In this document: positions 1-9,679 of the stretch, piece after piece
Position numbering within the stretch: the stretch's first letter is position 1
Layout of the letters: every line of letters starts with the position of its first letter
NCBI RefSeq assembly: GCF_001028135.1
Contig: NZ_LDNM01000021.1
Location: 1-64,000, forward strand
DNA: 64,000 bases
Source: Xenorhabdus griffiniae
Lineage (GTDB): Bacteria > Pseudomonadota > Gammaproteobacteria > Enterobacterales > Enterobacteriaceae
Reading direction: 5' to 3'
The notes under the pieces: generated by a model
What the model saw: only the letters and a program-made list of their open reading frames with translations
What the model was told of the DNA's origin: nothing
Database searches by the model: none
Translations under genes and position numbers: made by a program

Positions 1-66
1 CTGCAACCTACCGTCGATGTCAGCGTGGTTTTTGTCTTGCAAACGGGATGCGTTCATATAGAATCT

Positions 67-1545
67 ATGACCCATTTTGGATTACAAAAACTTTATATCC
101 ACGGTGCTTACGTTGATAGTACCGATCCTAATAACACCATTTTTGATGCAATTAACCCAGCTAATGGTGAAGTTATTGCTCAATTTCAGTCTGCAACAGA
201 ACAAGATGTTAATTTAGCAGTTGAAAGCGCCCATAAAGGACAGAAAATCTGGGCAGCCATGACGGCGGTGGAACGGTCACGGATCTTACACAAGGCGGTG
301 AATATCCTGCGTGAACGCAATGATCAACTGGCTGAATTGGAAACACGGGATACCGGCAAACCCCTTTCTGAAACCCGGCAGGTTGATATCGTCACAGGTG
401 CCGATGTGCTGGAATACTATGCGGGCCTGATCCCAGCCCTTGAGGGTCAGCAGATCCCATTACGTGAATCTTCTTTTGTCTATACACGCCGTGAACCATT
501 GGGCGTCGTAGCCGGCATCGGCGCATGGAACTACCCGATTCAAATTGCCCTGTGGAAATCAGCCCCCGCTCTGGCTGCCGGCAATGCCATGATTTTTAAA
601 CCGAGTGAAGTCACCTCCCTTACCGCTTTGAAGTTGGCTGAAATCTATACCGAAGCCGGTTTGCCAGATGGTGTTTTCAATGTCTTGACCGGAGCCGGCC
701 ATGAAGTCGGGCATTATCTGGCTGTCCACCCTCAAATCGCCAAAATGTCTTTTACCGGCGGTATTGTGACCGGCAAAAAAGTGATGGCAAATGCTTCCGC
801 TTCAACTTTAAAAGAAGTCACGATGGAATTAGGTGGAAAATCTCCGCTGATCATTTTTGATGATGCCGATCTGGATCGTGCGGCTGATATTGCCATGATG
901 GCAAACTTTTTCAGTTCAGGTCAGGTTTGTACAAACGGGACACGCGTCTTTGTCCCCAAAGCATTACTCTCACAATTTGAAACAAAAATTCTTGAGCGTG
1001 TTAAACGCATCCGAATAGGTTCACCTCTTGATCCCAGCACTAACTTTGGTCCGTTGGTAAGTTTTCCACATATGGAGTCGGTTTTACGCTATATCGCAAG
1101 CGGTAAAAACAGCCATGCCCGCCTGCTTTGTGGTGGCGAACGTCTGATGGAGGGCGAATTGGCGAAAGGTGCATTTGTTGCACCGACAGTATTCAGTGAC
1201 TGTACCGATGATATGTTGATTACACAGGAAGAAATCTTTGGGCCAGTGATGTCTATCCTGGCTTATGAAACGGAAGATGAAGTCATTGTCCGAGCCAATA
1301 ACACCCATTATGGCCTGGGCGCAGGATTAGTCACTCAAGATCTTTCCCGCGCACATCGCGTGATCCACCAGCTAGAAGCCGGAATTTGTTGGATCAATAC
1401 CTGGGGAGAATCTCCGGCAGCCATGCCTGTCGGTGGCTATAAACATTCTGGTGTTGGCCGGGAAAATGGGCTGGTCACACTACAAAACTACACACAAACC
1501 AAATCAATACAGGTGGAATTAGGCAATTTTGAATCCCTATTTTAA
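67..1545 (+). CDS. betB: Betaine-aldehyde dehydrogenase BetB
   Basis: Oxidises betaine aldehyde to glycine betaine with NAD(P)+, the second step of osmoprotectant synthesis from choline, in the cytosol. The protein follows enterobacterial BetB almost end to end: the ALDH motif MELGGKSPL with its general-base Glu, and the nucleophile Cys in [12 protein letters not shown]. The open frame begins upstream at 25, but the ATG at 67 starts the conserved [10 protein letters not shown] segment and gives 492 residues, near the usual 490. A TAG at 58-60 in another frame may close an upstream gene (betI is the usual neighbour), but too little is in the window to name it. betA follows after 27 bp, so the two are surely co-transcribed. 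Confidence 0.95.
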   Translation: MTHFGLQKLYIHGAYVDSTDPNNTIFDAINPANGEVIAQFQSATEQDVNLAVESAHKGQKIWAAMTAVERSRILHKAVNILRERNDQLAELETRDTGKPLSETRQVDIVTGADVLEYYAGLIPALEGQQIPLRESSFVYTRREPLGVVAGIGAWNYPIQIALWKSAPALAAGNAMIFKPSEVTSLTALKLAEIYTEAGLPDGVFNVLTGAGHEVGHYLAVHPQIAKMSFTGGIVTGKKVMANASASTLKEVTMELGGKSPLIIFDDADLDRAADIAMMANFFSSGQVCTNGTRVFVPKALLSQFETKILERVKRIRIGSPLDPSTNFGPLVSFPHMESVLRYIASGKNSHARLLCGGERLMEGELAKGAFVAPTVFSDCTDDMLITQEEIFGPVMSILAYETEDEVIVRANNTHYGLGAGLVTQDLSRAHRVIHQLEAGICWINTWGESPAAMPVGGYKHSGVGRENGLVTLQNYTQTKSIQVELGNFESLF

Positions 1546-1572
1546 TCCACGTCTGAAACAGAGGAGATAACA

Positions 1573-3237
1573 ATGGTTTTTGATTACATTATTATCGGTG
1601 CTGGTTCAGCGGGTAACGTGCTTGCAACTCGTTTAACGGAAGATGCCAATGTATCGGTCCTGCTGCTGGAAGCAGGTGGACCCGATTACCGATTCGACTT
1701 CCGTACTCAAATGCCAGCGGCGCTGGCATATCCCTTGCAGGGAACCCGTTATAACTGGGCTTATGAAACCGATCCCGAACCCCATATGAATAACCGACGC
1801 ATGGAATGTGGACGCGGTAAAGGGCTGGGTGGATCTTCACTCATCAATGGCATGTGCTACATTCGTGGCAATGCACTGGATTTTGATCATTGGGCAACAC
1901 AATCTGGGCTGGAAGACTGGACTTATCTTGATTGTCTTCCCTATTTCCGCAAAGCGGAATCAAGAGATATTGGCGCAAATGACTATCATGGTGCAGACGG
2001 GCCTGTCAGTGTCACGACACCCAAAGCAGAAAATAATGAACTCTTTCACGCAATGGTAGAGGCAGGTGTTCAGGCGGGTTATCCACGTACTGCCGATCTG
2101 AATGGCTATCAACAAGAAGGCTTTGGGCCGATGGATCGCACCGTGAACCCTAAAGGACGCCGTGCCAGCACAGCCCGTGGCTATCTGGATCAAGCACGTT
2201 CACGCCCCAATCTCACTATCATGACTCATGCGTTGACTGATACCCTCGAATTCGCAGGCAAAACCGCCGTTGGTGTCAATTTTTATCAAGGTAATAGCGC
2301 AACTTTAACCCGGGCAAAAGCACGTAAAGAAGTGTTGCTCTGTGCTGGTGCGATCGCCTCTCCACAGATTTTGCAACGTTCAGGTATTGGTCCCGAAGAA
2401 ATATTAAACGAGCTTGGTATTTCTGCGGTGCATGTCTTGCCAGGCGTTGGGCAAAACTTGCAAGATCACCTTGAAATGTACTTGCAATATGAATGCCTCA
2501 AACCCATTTCTCTTTATCCGGCATTAAAATGGTATAACCAACCTCAAATTGGCGCTGAATGGCTATTCAAAGGAACAGGTATTGGTGCCAGCAATCAATT
2601 TGAAGCAGGTGGTTTTATTCGTACTGATGAAAAATTTGCCTGGCCAAATATTCAATTTCATTTCCTGCCCGTTGCCATTAATTACAATGGCAGTAATGCC
2701 ATCAATCAACATGGTTTTCAGGCTCATGTCGGATCTATGCGTTCCCAAAGCCGTGGTCGGGTGAAAATTAAGTCACGAGATCCGCGTCAGCATCCCAGTA
2801 TTTTATTCAACTACATGTCAACAGAACAGGATTGGCAAGAATTCCGCGCAGCTATTCGTATTACACGGGAAATTATGGCACAACCTGCGCTGGCACCCTA
2901 TTGTGGGCGTGAAATCAGTCCCGGTGTTGAAAATCAGTCAGATGCGCAGTTAGATGCCTTTATTCGTGAACATGCCGAAACGGCATTTCACCCATCATGC
3001 AGTTGCAAAATGGGGACTGATGAAATGGCGGTCGTGGATGGTCAAGGACGCGTGCATGGCATTGAAAATCTACGTGTTATCGATGCCTCTATTATGCCAA
3101 CCATTATTACCGGTAATTTAAATGCCACGACAATCATGATGGCTGAAAAGATTGCTGATAAAATCAGGGGAATTTCTCCTCTGCCCCGCAGCCAGGCAAA
3201 ATATTATATTGCCAATGATGTGCCTGCCCGCCTATAG
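1573..3237 (+). CDS. betA: Choline dehydrogenase BetA
   Basis: FAD-dependent GMC oxidoreductase that oxidises choline to betaine aldehyde, and partly on to glycine betaine, at the inner face of the membrane. The N-terminus shows the dinucleotide-binding motif [14 protein letters not shown] second GMC signature ([15 protein letters not shown]) lies mid-protein, and the C-terminal catalytic region includes HPSCSCKMG. Its 554 residues match the usual length of about 555. A strong GAGGAG ribosome site lies just before the ATG, 27 bp after betB. The pair is the standard betBA arrangement; betT was not seen. Confidence 0.95.
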   Translation: MVFDYIIIGAGSAGNVLATRLTEDANVSVLLLEAGGPDYRFDFRTQMPAALAYPLQGTRYNWAYETDPEPHMNNRRMECGRGKGLGGSSLINGMCYIRGNALDFDHWATQSGLEDWTYLDCLPYFRKAESRDIGANDYHGADGPVSVTTPKAENNELFHAMVEAGVQAGYPRTADLNGYQQEGFGPMDRTVNPKGRRASTARGYLDQARSRPNLTIMTHALTDTLEFAGKTAVGVNFYQGNSATLTRAKARKEVLLCAGAIASPQILQRSGIGPEEILNELGISAVHVLPGVGQNLQDHLEMYLQYECLKPISLYPALKWYNQPQIGAEWLFKGTGIGASNQFEAGGFIRTDEKFAWPNIQFHFLPVAINYNGSNAINQHGFQAHVGSMRSQSRGRVKIKSRDPRQHPSILFNYMSTEQDWQEFRAAIRITREIMAQPALAPYCGREISPGVENQSDAQLDAFIREHAETAFHPSCSCKMGTDEMAVVDGQGRVHGIENLRVIDASIMPTIITGNLNATTIMMAEKIADKIRGISPLPRSQAKYYIANDVPARL

Positions 3238-3308
3238 GCAAAAACCGTTGATCAATAAAAAGCGGGGTTTATCACAATATCTGATCGTTGGGAGCATGAC
3301 CTGATAGC

Positions 3309-3337
3309 AACAGGAGAGACAATTAGCCTCTCCTGTT
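3309..3337 (+). terminator. Stem-loop terminator after betA
   Basis: A perfect 10-bp inverted repeat (AACAGGAGAG and its complement) with a 9-nt loop sits between the converging betA and toxin genes. The plus-strand side is followed by a moderately T-rich run, so it should serve betA best. Confidence 0.7.
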
Positions 3338-3348
3338 ATTTCTCGTTC

Positions 3349-6300
3349 TTACCCTATGACAGAGTTGGAGTTAGGCAACAAAAGCGGCTGCTCGGCCTTA
3401 GCCGGTTGTATATTTTGCCGTAGGTGTTCGTAAACACCACCCATATCAGGGAATGAAGCCATCGCCTCGCTTAACTTCACCAGACTCGGGCTTTCCGCCT
3501 CTGAAACAGTAGTAACGGTATGAGCAGCAATATTGGGTCGCCTGCTGGCCCAGGATAAATCCATCAACATATCTCCTTGCTTACTCATGTTCTCGACTAG
3601 ACGTGTCACATTAATCGCCGACGAAGTTCCCTCCAAATTAATATGCAAATGCTGATGAGATTTGGCCTGATTACCAAAAACCTGACGCACCACCAATGCT
3701 GTTCCATTACCGGAGTCAGTCAACATCAAATCATCATCGTGTCGGTTCACGAGAACACTTTTCAGATTGGCTATCGGTAAGATCAGACGATCTAAAGACT
3801 GTCTCGGATCGTTATTGTCGATGATCACCTTACGGTAGTGAGCCCACATCTCTTTACTGAATCGATAGGTATCATGATTGGCTCCACCATACAGCACCAG
3901 ACTATCGACACCATCAATGATCGGTAGCGTTAGATTATCACTGGCTTCGCCGCCTTGAAGTAATAAGGATGACTTGATTCGCTCCATTCCAATGGATTTA
4001 TTGAGTATTTTTACCCCACTGCTATCGCTCTGGTATAACGCCTGAGTCATCGGGTTATACACATATGCCGCCTTATTTTTGGCGTCGATTCCCAGGAAGC
4101 GCAGATTACCTGAGACGGGAATGCCCTTGCCTGAAAATACCTGACCGCTATCAACATCAAACCAGTCTTGCATATTGTTATTTTGTAAGGTCAGTACCCC
4201 TTTGGCATTCCACCGAGCGGTAAGTTCAGTGAGTGCCTGTGACAAATTAGCCGCATTGTTCTGATGCCACTCTTTATCAACACCAACTAACCGCAATTCA
4301 CCATTATTAGCTCGTACCAATATCTCACCCTTGACGGTGATCAGACGCATTCCGGCATCGACCGGTTGTGCCGCCTTAAGAGACAACTCAGGTGTCAACT
4401 CACTGGCAACGGGAAGTTGTGCCGAAGCATTAAGTACAAAGCCAGAACCAAAGGCAGTAGCCAATGCATTCGTAGTCATAGCTGGTTGGTGATATAACTT
4501 ACCACTTTCCGGTTCAAAGAGCCGCGCAACGGTGCCATCAGCGTCGAATCCCAGGAACTGTAGCAATTTATCCTGTAGTGCTGCTGACGCCACGACCACT
4601 TTTCCATTGTGATACCACACGGGTAACACGCTTTTGCCATCGGTGCCCTTGACTCCAAATACCGCCAGAGTGGTTCCACCATTTGTGACACTCGCCAGAT
4701 CCTGCCACCAGTGGGGACGCCCCTTGAGCCAATGCTCGTTAACTGCTTCGTAGTTAAGCTGCCCCAATGCATCAAGTTGCGCTACGCGCCCATCCTCAGT
4801 GATGGCAAGCAGGCTACCATTCAGGTTGACTACGTTGGCTAACGGTGGTGTGTTGATACGCAAGGCAGTGGGTTGATTAGCGTCAAGAACAGCCTGACCT
4901 GGGCCTTCCTGACGGAACAAAGCATTCTGCTCTTTACTGTAGAAGAAGAACACTTCCGTACCTGCGGGACGGGAAATCGTGCCCGCTAACACAAGGTCAG
5001 CTGGGATCTGCCAGGCACTGCGGATCTGTTCATGCCCTTTAAAGTACAAGGTTTGTTCTTTCGGTGGTGCCAGATTCGGTTTAATCAGTGTTCCATCGCT
5101 GGTGCGTACCCAGTAGCGATGGGCCACACCAGCCGTATCCGTTCCGAATAGGGTGACCAACTCGGCACTGGTCGGTCGGATCAGCCGTGCACCCAGGGTA
5201 TACACCGAAGTCTCACGTTGAGTGCTATTGCTCTCGTAACCTCGAAGTATAGTCTTAAGCTCGTCACCATGCCGATCTCTGTTTGCCGAAAGCCGGAGTA
5301 ACTTTTCATCACCCACCACGCTAACTAACTCCATGCGGTCATCGATGATCCGGTAGCTCAACTCAGCTTCTCTCTCTTCCAACTGATAACGGCGCGCCAG
5401 GTAGACTGCATCACCTTCTTGCCATAACCGACTAATCCTGCCTGCATTCTGGTTGAACCATGGCTCAAACTGCGCGTTAACTTGTCCCGTGGCAATGTCT
5501 ACCCGCCACGCGACCGCGTTATCGGCGTCGTAGAAATAAGCATAGTCACCCATCACCGCCCCCAGCTGGGCATGTTTAGCTTGCTCGTGAAGAGTATCGG
5601 TGAATAGCATCCGCTTCCTGGAGACGTCATAGAAAGCCCGACCAACATCATGCCCGTTGTGATTGTAGTTCTCCACTACCACATACTGCCCGTGCAACTG
5701 ATGCGCCTTGGCCAGCAAATTGAGATGTTGCTCAATTTGCTGGCCGGGCACTTGCCACTTGCCCGCATCTTCGCTTATCACCTGCGTTGTCAGATTGGAA
5801 AAATCGACTTCACTCACTTCATTTTTGCCGTTGACTACCAATATTTGACCATTCTGAGAGGGATCGAGTTCGACCACGACGCCACCGACTACCAATCGGC
5901 TCTTCGAGACGCTGATAGTATCACTGGCGAGTTGGCTGCTATCGATGATCCAGCGCGACGGGACATTGCGGCTGCCATCTGCGTTGGAGACGTCACTGAT
6001 GAGCTTCACACTGGTGCCTTCATTCAACCCGATCAGGTATTCACCTCCGGCTCCTTTAATCTCGTAATGCAGATAGCCGTGCAGTTCTTTAGGAAGCTCA
6101 GGCACTATCAGTTTCCTGTCGTGTTGATCGAGCACGACTTCGATCGGTGTTGCTACATACTCCTGATGGATCCTGCGGATCGTTGCTTCTCCCGGGAAGA
6201 TGTAGAAATCGTAATCGAAGCGTTTATCCTCTTCGAGTCTGCGAATAACATCAAAACCCGTATCATGCCGCGTTGTTGCCCCGGGAAGTTGCATATATTC

Positions 6301-9300
6301 GTACCTGATGAAGGACTTAGGTGTCCCCGGCAGGATTAATACGCTACTGTCACTGTGCTCGAGTTTATGAGAGACACCTTTGTAGCCGATGCCGCTACGG
6401 ACTTCAATCGCCTGGCTGCGATCATGAACCATTCTGGGAAAATCGCCGATCCAGAAGAAATAATTGATTTTTCCTGAACCAGTAGAGCCTGAATGGGTGC
6501 GATAAATATACTGGCTGTCAAAATCAATCTGATTATTGCGCAGATCCAACGTCTTAATCACAGCCCCGGCTAATGGTATCAGCACCTTTTTCTCACTATC
6601 ATACCGGTAACCATTGCCCGTGTAGGCTTTGTCGAGCATATCGAAGTAACGGCCCACCGCTTTTGCATCCTCAGCAACGGCACCAAACGCTTGCGCCAGC
6701 GCGGTAAAGCCCACGGCAAGCCCACCAAGGATCACGCCGGCACCACCCAGTACAGCAGAGGCCGTCGAGGCACCAACCAGCCCGGCACCCACCCCGGCAG
6801 TACCTGTCACGAAGCTGGCCGAATCGAACGCTAGCTGGGTTCCGAACACGGCCTTCTGGGTATCCGTTTCGGCATGGGCTAGCTCATAGGCATCCAACCC
6901 AACCAAGGCTCCACCAAGCAGCACACCTATGCCTTCATTGGCAGTATGAGCCAGAGTTGAAGAAAACTGATTGAGCGAGGTTTCAGCGACCATCACTTCA
7001 CCACGTAACGCCGTGCGCACCAACTCGATAACGTTGGTGACATCGTTCGCACCTGCGTGAATCATCTGGGCGTAGTTAAGGTAACTATGGATCTTGAGTG
7101 CGGTGGCCAAATCAGGCGAAACTTTCCCATTTGCCGCATCATTGCGATTCTTGTCGGCAAGCCACTGGATTAGCGTCTGTACTGCAAACCCAGCATTCAG
7201 CCCATCAACCGGAGCTGCCTCACCGTCAATTCCATTGAACCGTAACTGGCCGCGTTCAAGGTTAAAATGCTTGCCCAGCGTGAGCATATGTTCATCGACG
7301 AAATGGCGGAATTCGAAAAAAGTGGCATCGTTGCTGCTCACCAAACGCGTCTCTTCCAAGTGATCGCGATTGATGAATTGGACACTGTAACGACCTTCCC
7401 CCTGTTCCTTAATGCTGCTAATTACTGGTATCCAACGATGGTCAAACTTATGTTCCTGAGCGAGCGCTGTCATGGCCTTATCGAATTTTGCTCCCCACTG
7501 CTCTGTATCAAGGGTAGCCAATGAGGTGCGTAACTGAGTATCCTCGGCAATGTTCACTTGGGCATTGACGGCTTGCTTGACCCACTGGCGTTGTTCTATC
7601 ACAGTGGCAAGTTCGTCAGGACGGGTCAAATCAGCAACATCTAAGCCATAGTCTACGGGTACTCTTGCCATCTTGACAGGATCGATCTCCACCAGATTGA
7701 AGGTAGGCGCAGACTTACTACCAAACGCACTATAGTGAACAGCCAATCCACGCTTCACTAAATGTTTTTCCATAGCACGTAAAAAATTGACTGAGTTATC
7801 GAATGCAAAAATCCCGAAATTGGGATCATAGAAATAGTAACGACGCCCTTTAGCGTCGACAGTGCTCCCCACCATCATGGCATGGTTTTGGGTATTGAGG
7901 GCGAACGTCGAAGTTCCAGTCGCTTCCTGCAACAAAGAAACAACCTTAGGCAAGGTAACCTTCTCTTCCAGCGCTTTTGACGCCTGACTCGCCTCAACAT
8001 TAGAGTGCAGCCTTACCAGACTGTTTTTTAGCAGCGTAGAACTGCCCGCCTGAGGGGAAGCTGCGGCAAAGAAGAGTTTTTCCACCAGACTATTGATACG
8101 TGCTTCACCACCGCTGGCTAGTGCTACTGCCATAGCTCTGACCAGGGGATAACAGCGACCACCAGATGCGTCTCCAACCAATGACAGATAAAAATCTTGG
8201 GGTATCAGACGACTGAAGCTGCTACCAGCACGCTGAAAGTCCTCGCTGAACACCGCTGTCTGTTTCAATATTTTGTCAATATATTCAGCCCGGCTAACTT
8301 CAGTGATGCGAGCGCTCAAAGCCCCTCGCTGTTTAGGGGTAAGTGGGCTGTCAAGAAACAGTTTTTTCATCTCTAGGATTGACATTCCATCGTTAAAACC
8401 TGGAATGGTCGTATCCTGAACGTTCTGCAAGCCATCGGAAAATTCAGGACTCTTCGGCCCACTTCGCTGGTAAGCTTCGGCAATAGCATAACGCTCGCCC
8501 ACGTTATAATCGCGTTCCTGCCCACCGCCTTGGATAGAGGTATCATCAATCCTCACTACCGCATCTATACCGTTTTTGGACTTGATCTGCTGCCACAACC
8601 AGCTTTGTTCCACGGAAAACACTTCACGCAAAACTGAATCGTATTGCTCCTTGTAGTGATCCAGCGTGATATTGATATACCTTATCTTTTCATCAATCCG
8701 AGAAATCTCAGAACGGTCTCTGGTTTTTCTTCGATTTTCATAGAGTTTATTCCGGCTATCCACCAACGGCTGAGTTTCTGCTCCGATCGCAGCCTGGACC
8801 CGGTCACGCAACCCAATCCATCCAGCAATTGCCGGATGATGGGGAGAAAATTCTCCCTGTTCATATACACCCTCAGAGATCCCTTCAACTGACACGCCAA
8901 ACTGTGCAGCCGCCTTTTTCAGTTTTTGATGGATCTTCTCACGATAAGTGGCGAATTGGGCCTTGCTGCGCTCAATCGCCTGGCTGTCAGCGTCCTGAAT
9001 CAATATGGGTTCCTCACCACGACGCAATGTCGGCCAGATATTCAGACCGTCCCGTTGATACTCCTGGCGCTGGAATACCAATTGCCATTTACCCTCAACG
9101 TATTGCATGTATGCCGCAGCAAGACCTTCGGCGGTGTTTGCTACCTGATAATCCTTAAAGTCCACTGCCATGACCACGTTATCATATAGCAACGAACTGT
9201 TGACCCGTCCGTCGTGATAGACCCGGTAAGTATCAGCATCAAGATCGGTCACCACCAGTGAACAGCCTGACAAAGATCCCGTGAACAGAAAACTTCCCGG

Positions 9301-9642
9301 AATTGCATACTTAGGAATATCTACATAAGCTGGCAACGTATTAGCCTGGTTTGCTCCGTTGTAGCCAAGGAAATAGGCTGGCACGCTGTCAGCATCACTC
9401 CCGGCTATCTCATTCGGGCTTCGATCCGCGTATTCAATCTCATATAAGCCTGACTTAATTTTCACCAATTTGGCATCTCCCTCTGCCGGAAGCCGCCCTG
9501 CTCTAACCAGTGTCTCGGCACTGATAGTGTTAGATTTTGCAAATAATTCAGGATTGATAGCAAACTGCCGGATATTCGCGCTACCCTGACGGGGTATCGC
9601 CTGAGCGGAAACAAGCAGCGATAGGTAGCTGTTATTGGGCAT
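3349..9642 (-). CDS. Large multidomain secreted toxin (LSGC deamidase-like, C58 protease-like, TcdA/TcdB pore-forming-like)
   Basis: A 2097-residue protein preceded by an AAGGAG ribosome site. Reading along it: residues ~60-200 hold a GSLSGC motif (Cys127) with a His 16 residues on (YRVYHDG, His143), the pattern of CNF1/BLF1-type glutamine deamidases. Residues ~215-350 are charged and helical. Residues ~480-660 carry a YopT/C58-like triad: Cys497 (GGRCYPL), His587 (QNHAMMVG), Asp606 (YFYDPNFG). Residues ~890-1220 resemble the TcdA/TcdB pore-forming domain, with Gly/Ala-rich hydrophobic helices (900-990) followed by the conserved IGDFPRMVHDRS-type block. The long C-terminal half is beta-rich with repeated strand-turn patterns. 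One degenerate RTX-like motif (GGANHDTY, ~1919) precedes a tail suited to type I export. There is no signal peptide. It is last in the rtxBDE operon. From memory the order recalls Mcf1 (effector, protease, translocation, receptor binding) and LifA, but no glycosyltransferase is seen. The domain calls are inferences from motifs. Confidence 0.8.
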   Translation of the reverse strand: MPNNSYLSLLVSAQAIPRQGSANIRQFAINPELFAKSNTISAETLVRAGRLPAEGDAKLVKIKSGLYEIEYADRSPNEIAGSDADSVPAYFLGYNGANQANTLPAYVDIPKYAIPGSFLFTGSLSGCSLVVTDLDADTYRVYHDGRVNSSLLYDNVVMAVDFKDYQVANTAEGLAAAYMQYVEGKWQLVFQRQEYQRDGLNIWPTLRRGEEPILIQDADSQAIERSKAQFATYREKIHQKLKKAAAQFGVSVEGISEGVYEQGEFSPHHPAIAGWIGLRDRVQAAIGAETQPLVDSRNKLYENRRKTRDRSEISRIDEKIRYINITLDHYKEQYDSVLREVFSVEQSWLWQQIKSKNGIDAVVRIDDTSIQGGGQERDYNVGERYAIAEAYQRSGPKSPEFSDGLQNVQDTTIPGFNDGMSILEMKKLFLDSPLTPKQRGALSARITEVSRAEYIDKILKQTAVFSEDFQRAGSSFSRLIPQDFYLSLVGDASGGRCYPLVRAMAVALASGGEARINSLVEKLFFAAASPQAGSSTLLKNSLVRLHSNVEASQASKALEEKVTLPKVVSLLQEATGTSTFALNTQNHAMMVGSTVDAKGRRYYFYDPNFGIFAFDNSVNFLRAMEKHLVKRGLAVHYSAFGSKSAPTFNLVEIDPVKMARVPVDYGLDVADLTRPDELATVIEQRQWVKQAVNAQVNIAEDTQLRTSLATLDTEQWGAKFDKAMTALAQEHKFDHRWIPVISSIKEQGEGRYSVQFINRDHLEETRLVSSNDATFFEFRHFVDEHMLTLGKHFNLERGQLRFNGIDGEAAPVDGLNAGFAVQTLIQWLADKNRNDAANGKVSPDLATALKIHSYLNYAQMIHAGANDVTNVIELVRTALRGEVMVAETSLNQFSSTLAHTANEGIGVLLGGALVGLDAYELAHAETDTQKAVFGTQLAFDSASFVTGTAGVGAGLVGASTASAVLGGAGVILGGLAVGFTALAQAFGAVAEDAKAVGRYFDMLDKAYTGNGYRYDSEKKVLIPLAGAVIKTLDLRNNQIDFDSQYIYRTHSGSTGSGKINYFFWIGDFPRMVHDRSQAIEVRSGIGYKGVSHKLEHSDSSVLILPGTPKSFIRYEYMQLPGATTRHDTGFDVIRRLEEDKRFDYDFYIFPGEATIRRIHQEYVATPIEVVLDQHDRKLIVPELPKELHGYLHYEIKGAGGEYLIGLNEGTSVKLISDVSNADGSRNVPSRWIIDSSQLASDTISVSKSRLVVGGVVVELDPSQNGQILVVNGKNEVSEVDFSNLTTQVISEDAGKWQVPGQQIEQHLNLLAKAHQLHGQYVVVENYNHNGHDVGRAFYDVSRKRMLFTDTLHEQAKHAQLGAVMGDYAYFYDADNAVAWRVDIATGQVNAQFEPWFNQNAGRISRLWQEGDAVYLARRYQLEEREAELSYRIIDDRMELVSVVGDEKLLRLSANRDRHGDELKTILRGYESNSTQRETSVYTLGARLIRPTSAELVTLFGTDTAGVAHRYWVRTSDGTLIKPNLAPPKEQTLYFKGHEQIRSAWQIPADLVLAGTISRPAGTEVFFFYSKEQNALFRQEGPGQAVLDANQPTALRINTPPLANVVNLNGSLLAITEDGRVAQLDALGQLNYEAVNEHWLKGRPHWWQDLASVTNGGTTLAVFGVKGTDGKSVLPVWYHNGKVVVASAALQDKLLQFLGFDADGTVARLFEPESGKLYHQPAMTTNALATAFGSGFVLNASAQLPVASELTPELSLKAAQPVDAGMRLITVKGEILVRANNGELRLVGVDKEWHQNNAANLSQALTELTARWNAKGVLTLQNNNMQDWFDVDSGQVFSGKGIPVSGNLRFLGIDAKNKAAYVYNPMTQALYQSDSSGVKILNKSIGMERIKSSLLLQGGEASDNLTLPIIDGVDSLVLYGGANHDTYRFSKEMWAHYRKVIIDNNDPRQSLDRLILPIANLKSVLVNRHDDDLMLTDSGNGTALVVRQVFGNQAKSHQHLHINLEGTSSAINVTRLVENMSKQGDMLMDLSWASRRPNIAAHTVTTVSEAESPSLVKLSEAMASFPDMGGVYEHLRQNIQPAKAEQPLLLPNSNSVIG

Positions 9643-9679
9643 GACAATTCTCCTTATAAAAAAATCCTACTGATGATCT

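Noticed and set aside
1-66. Possible 3' end of betI before betB
   Set aside because: A short frame ends at TAG 58-60, but its last residues do not match BetI as I know it and the window holds too little to decide.
5650-6339. 229-codon plus-strand frame inside the toxin gene
   Set aside because: Antisense shadow of the toxin coding sequence, with no coding features of its own.
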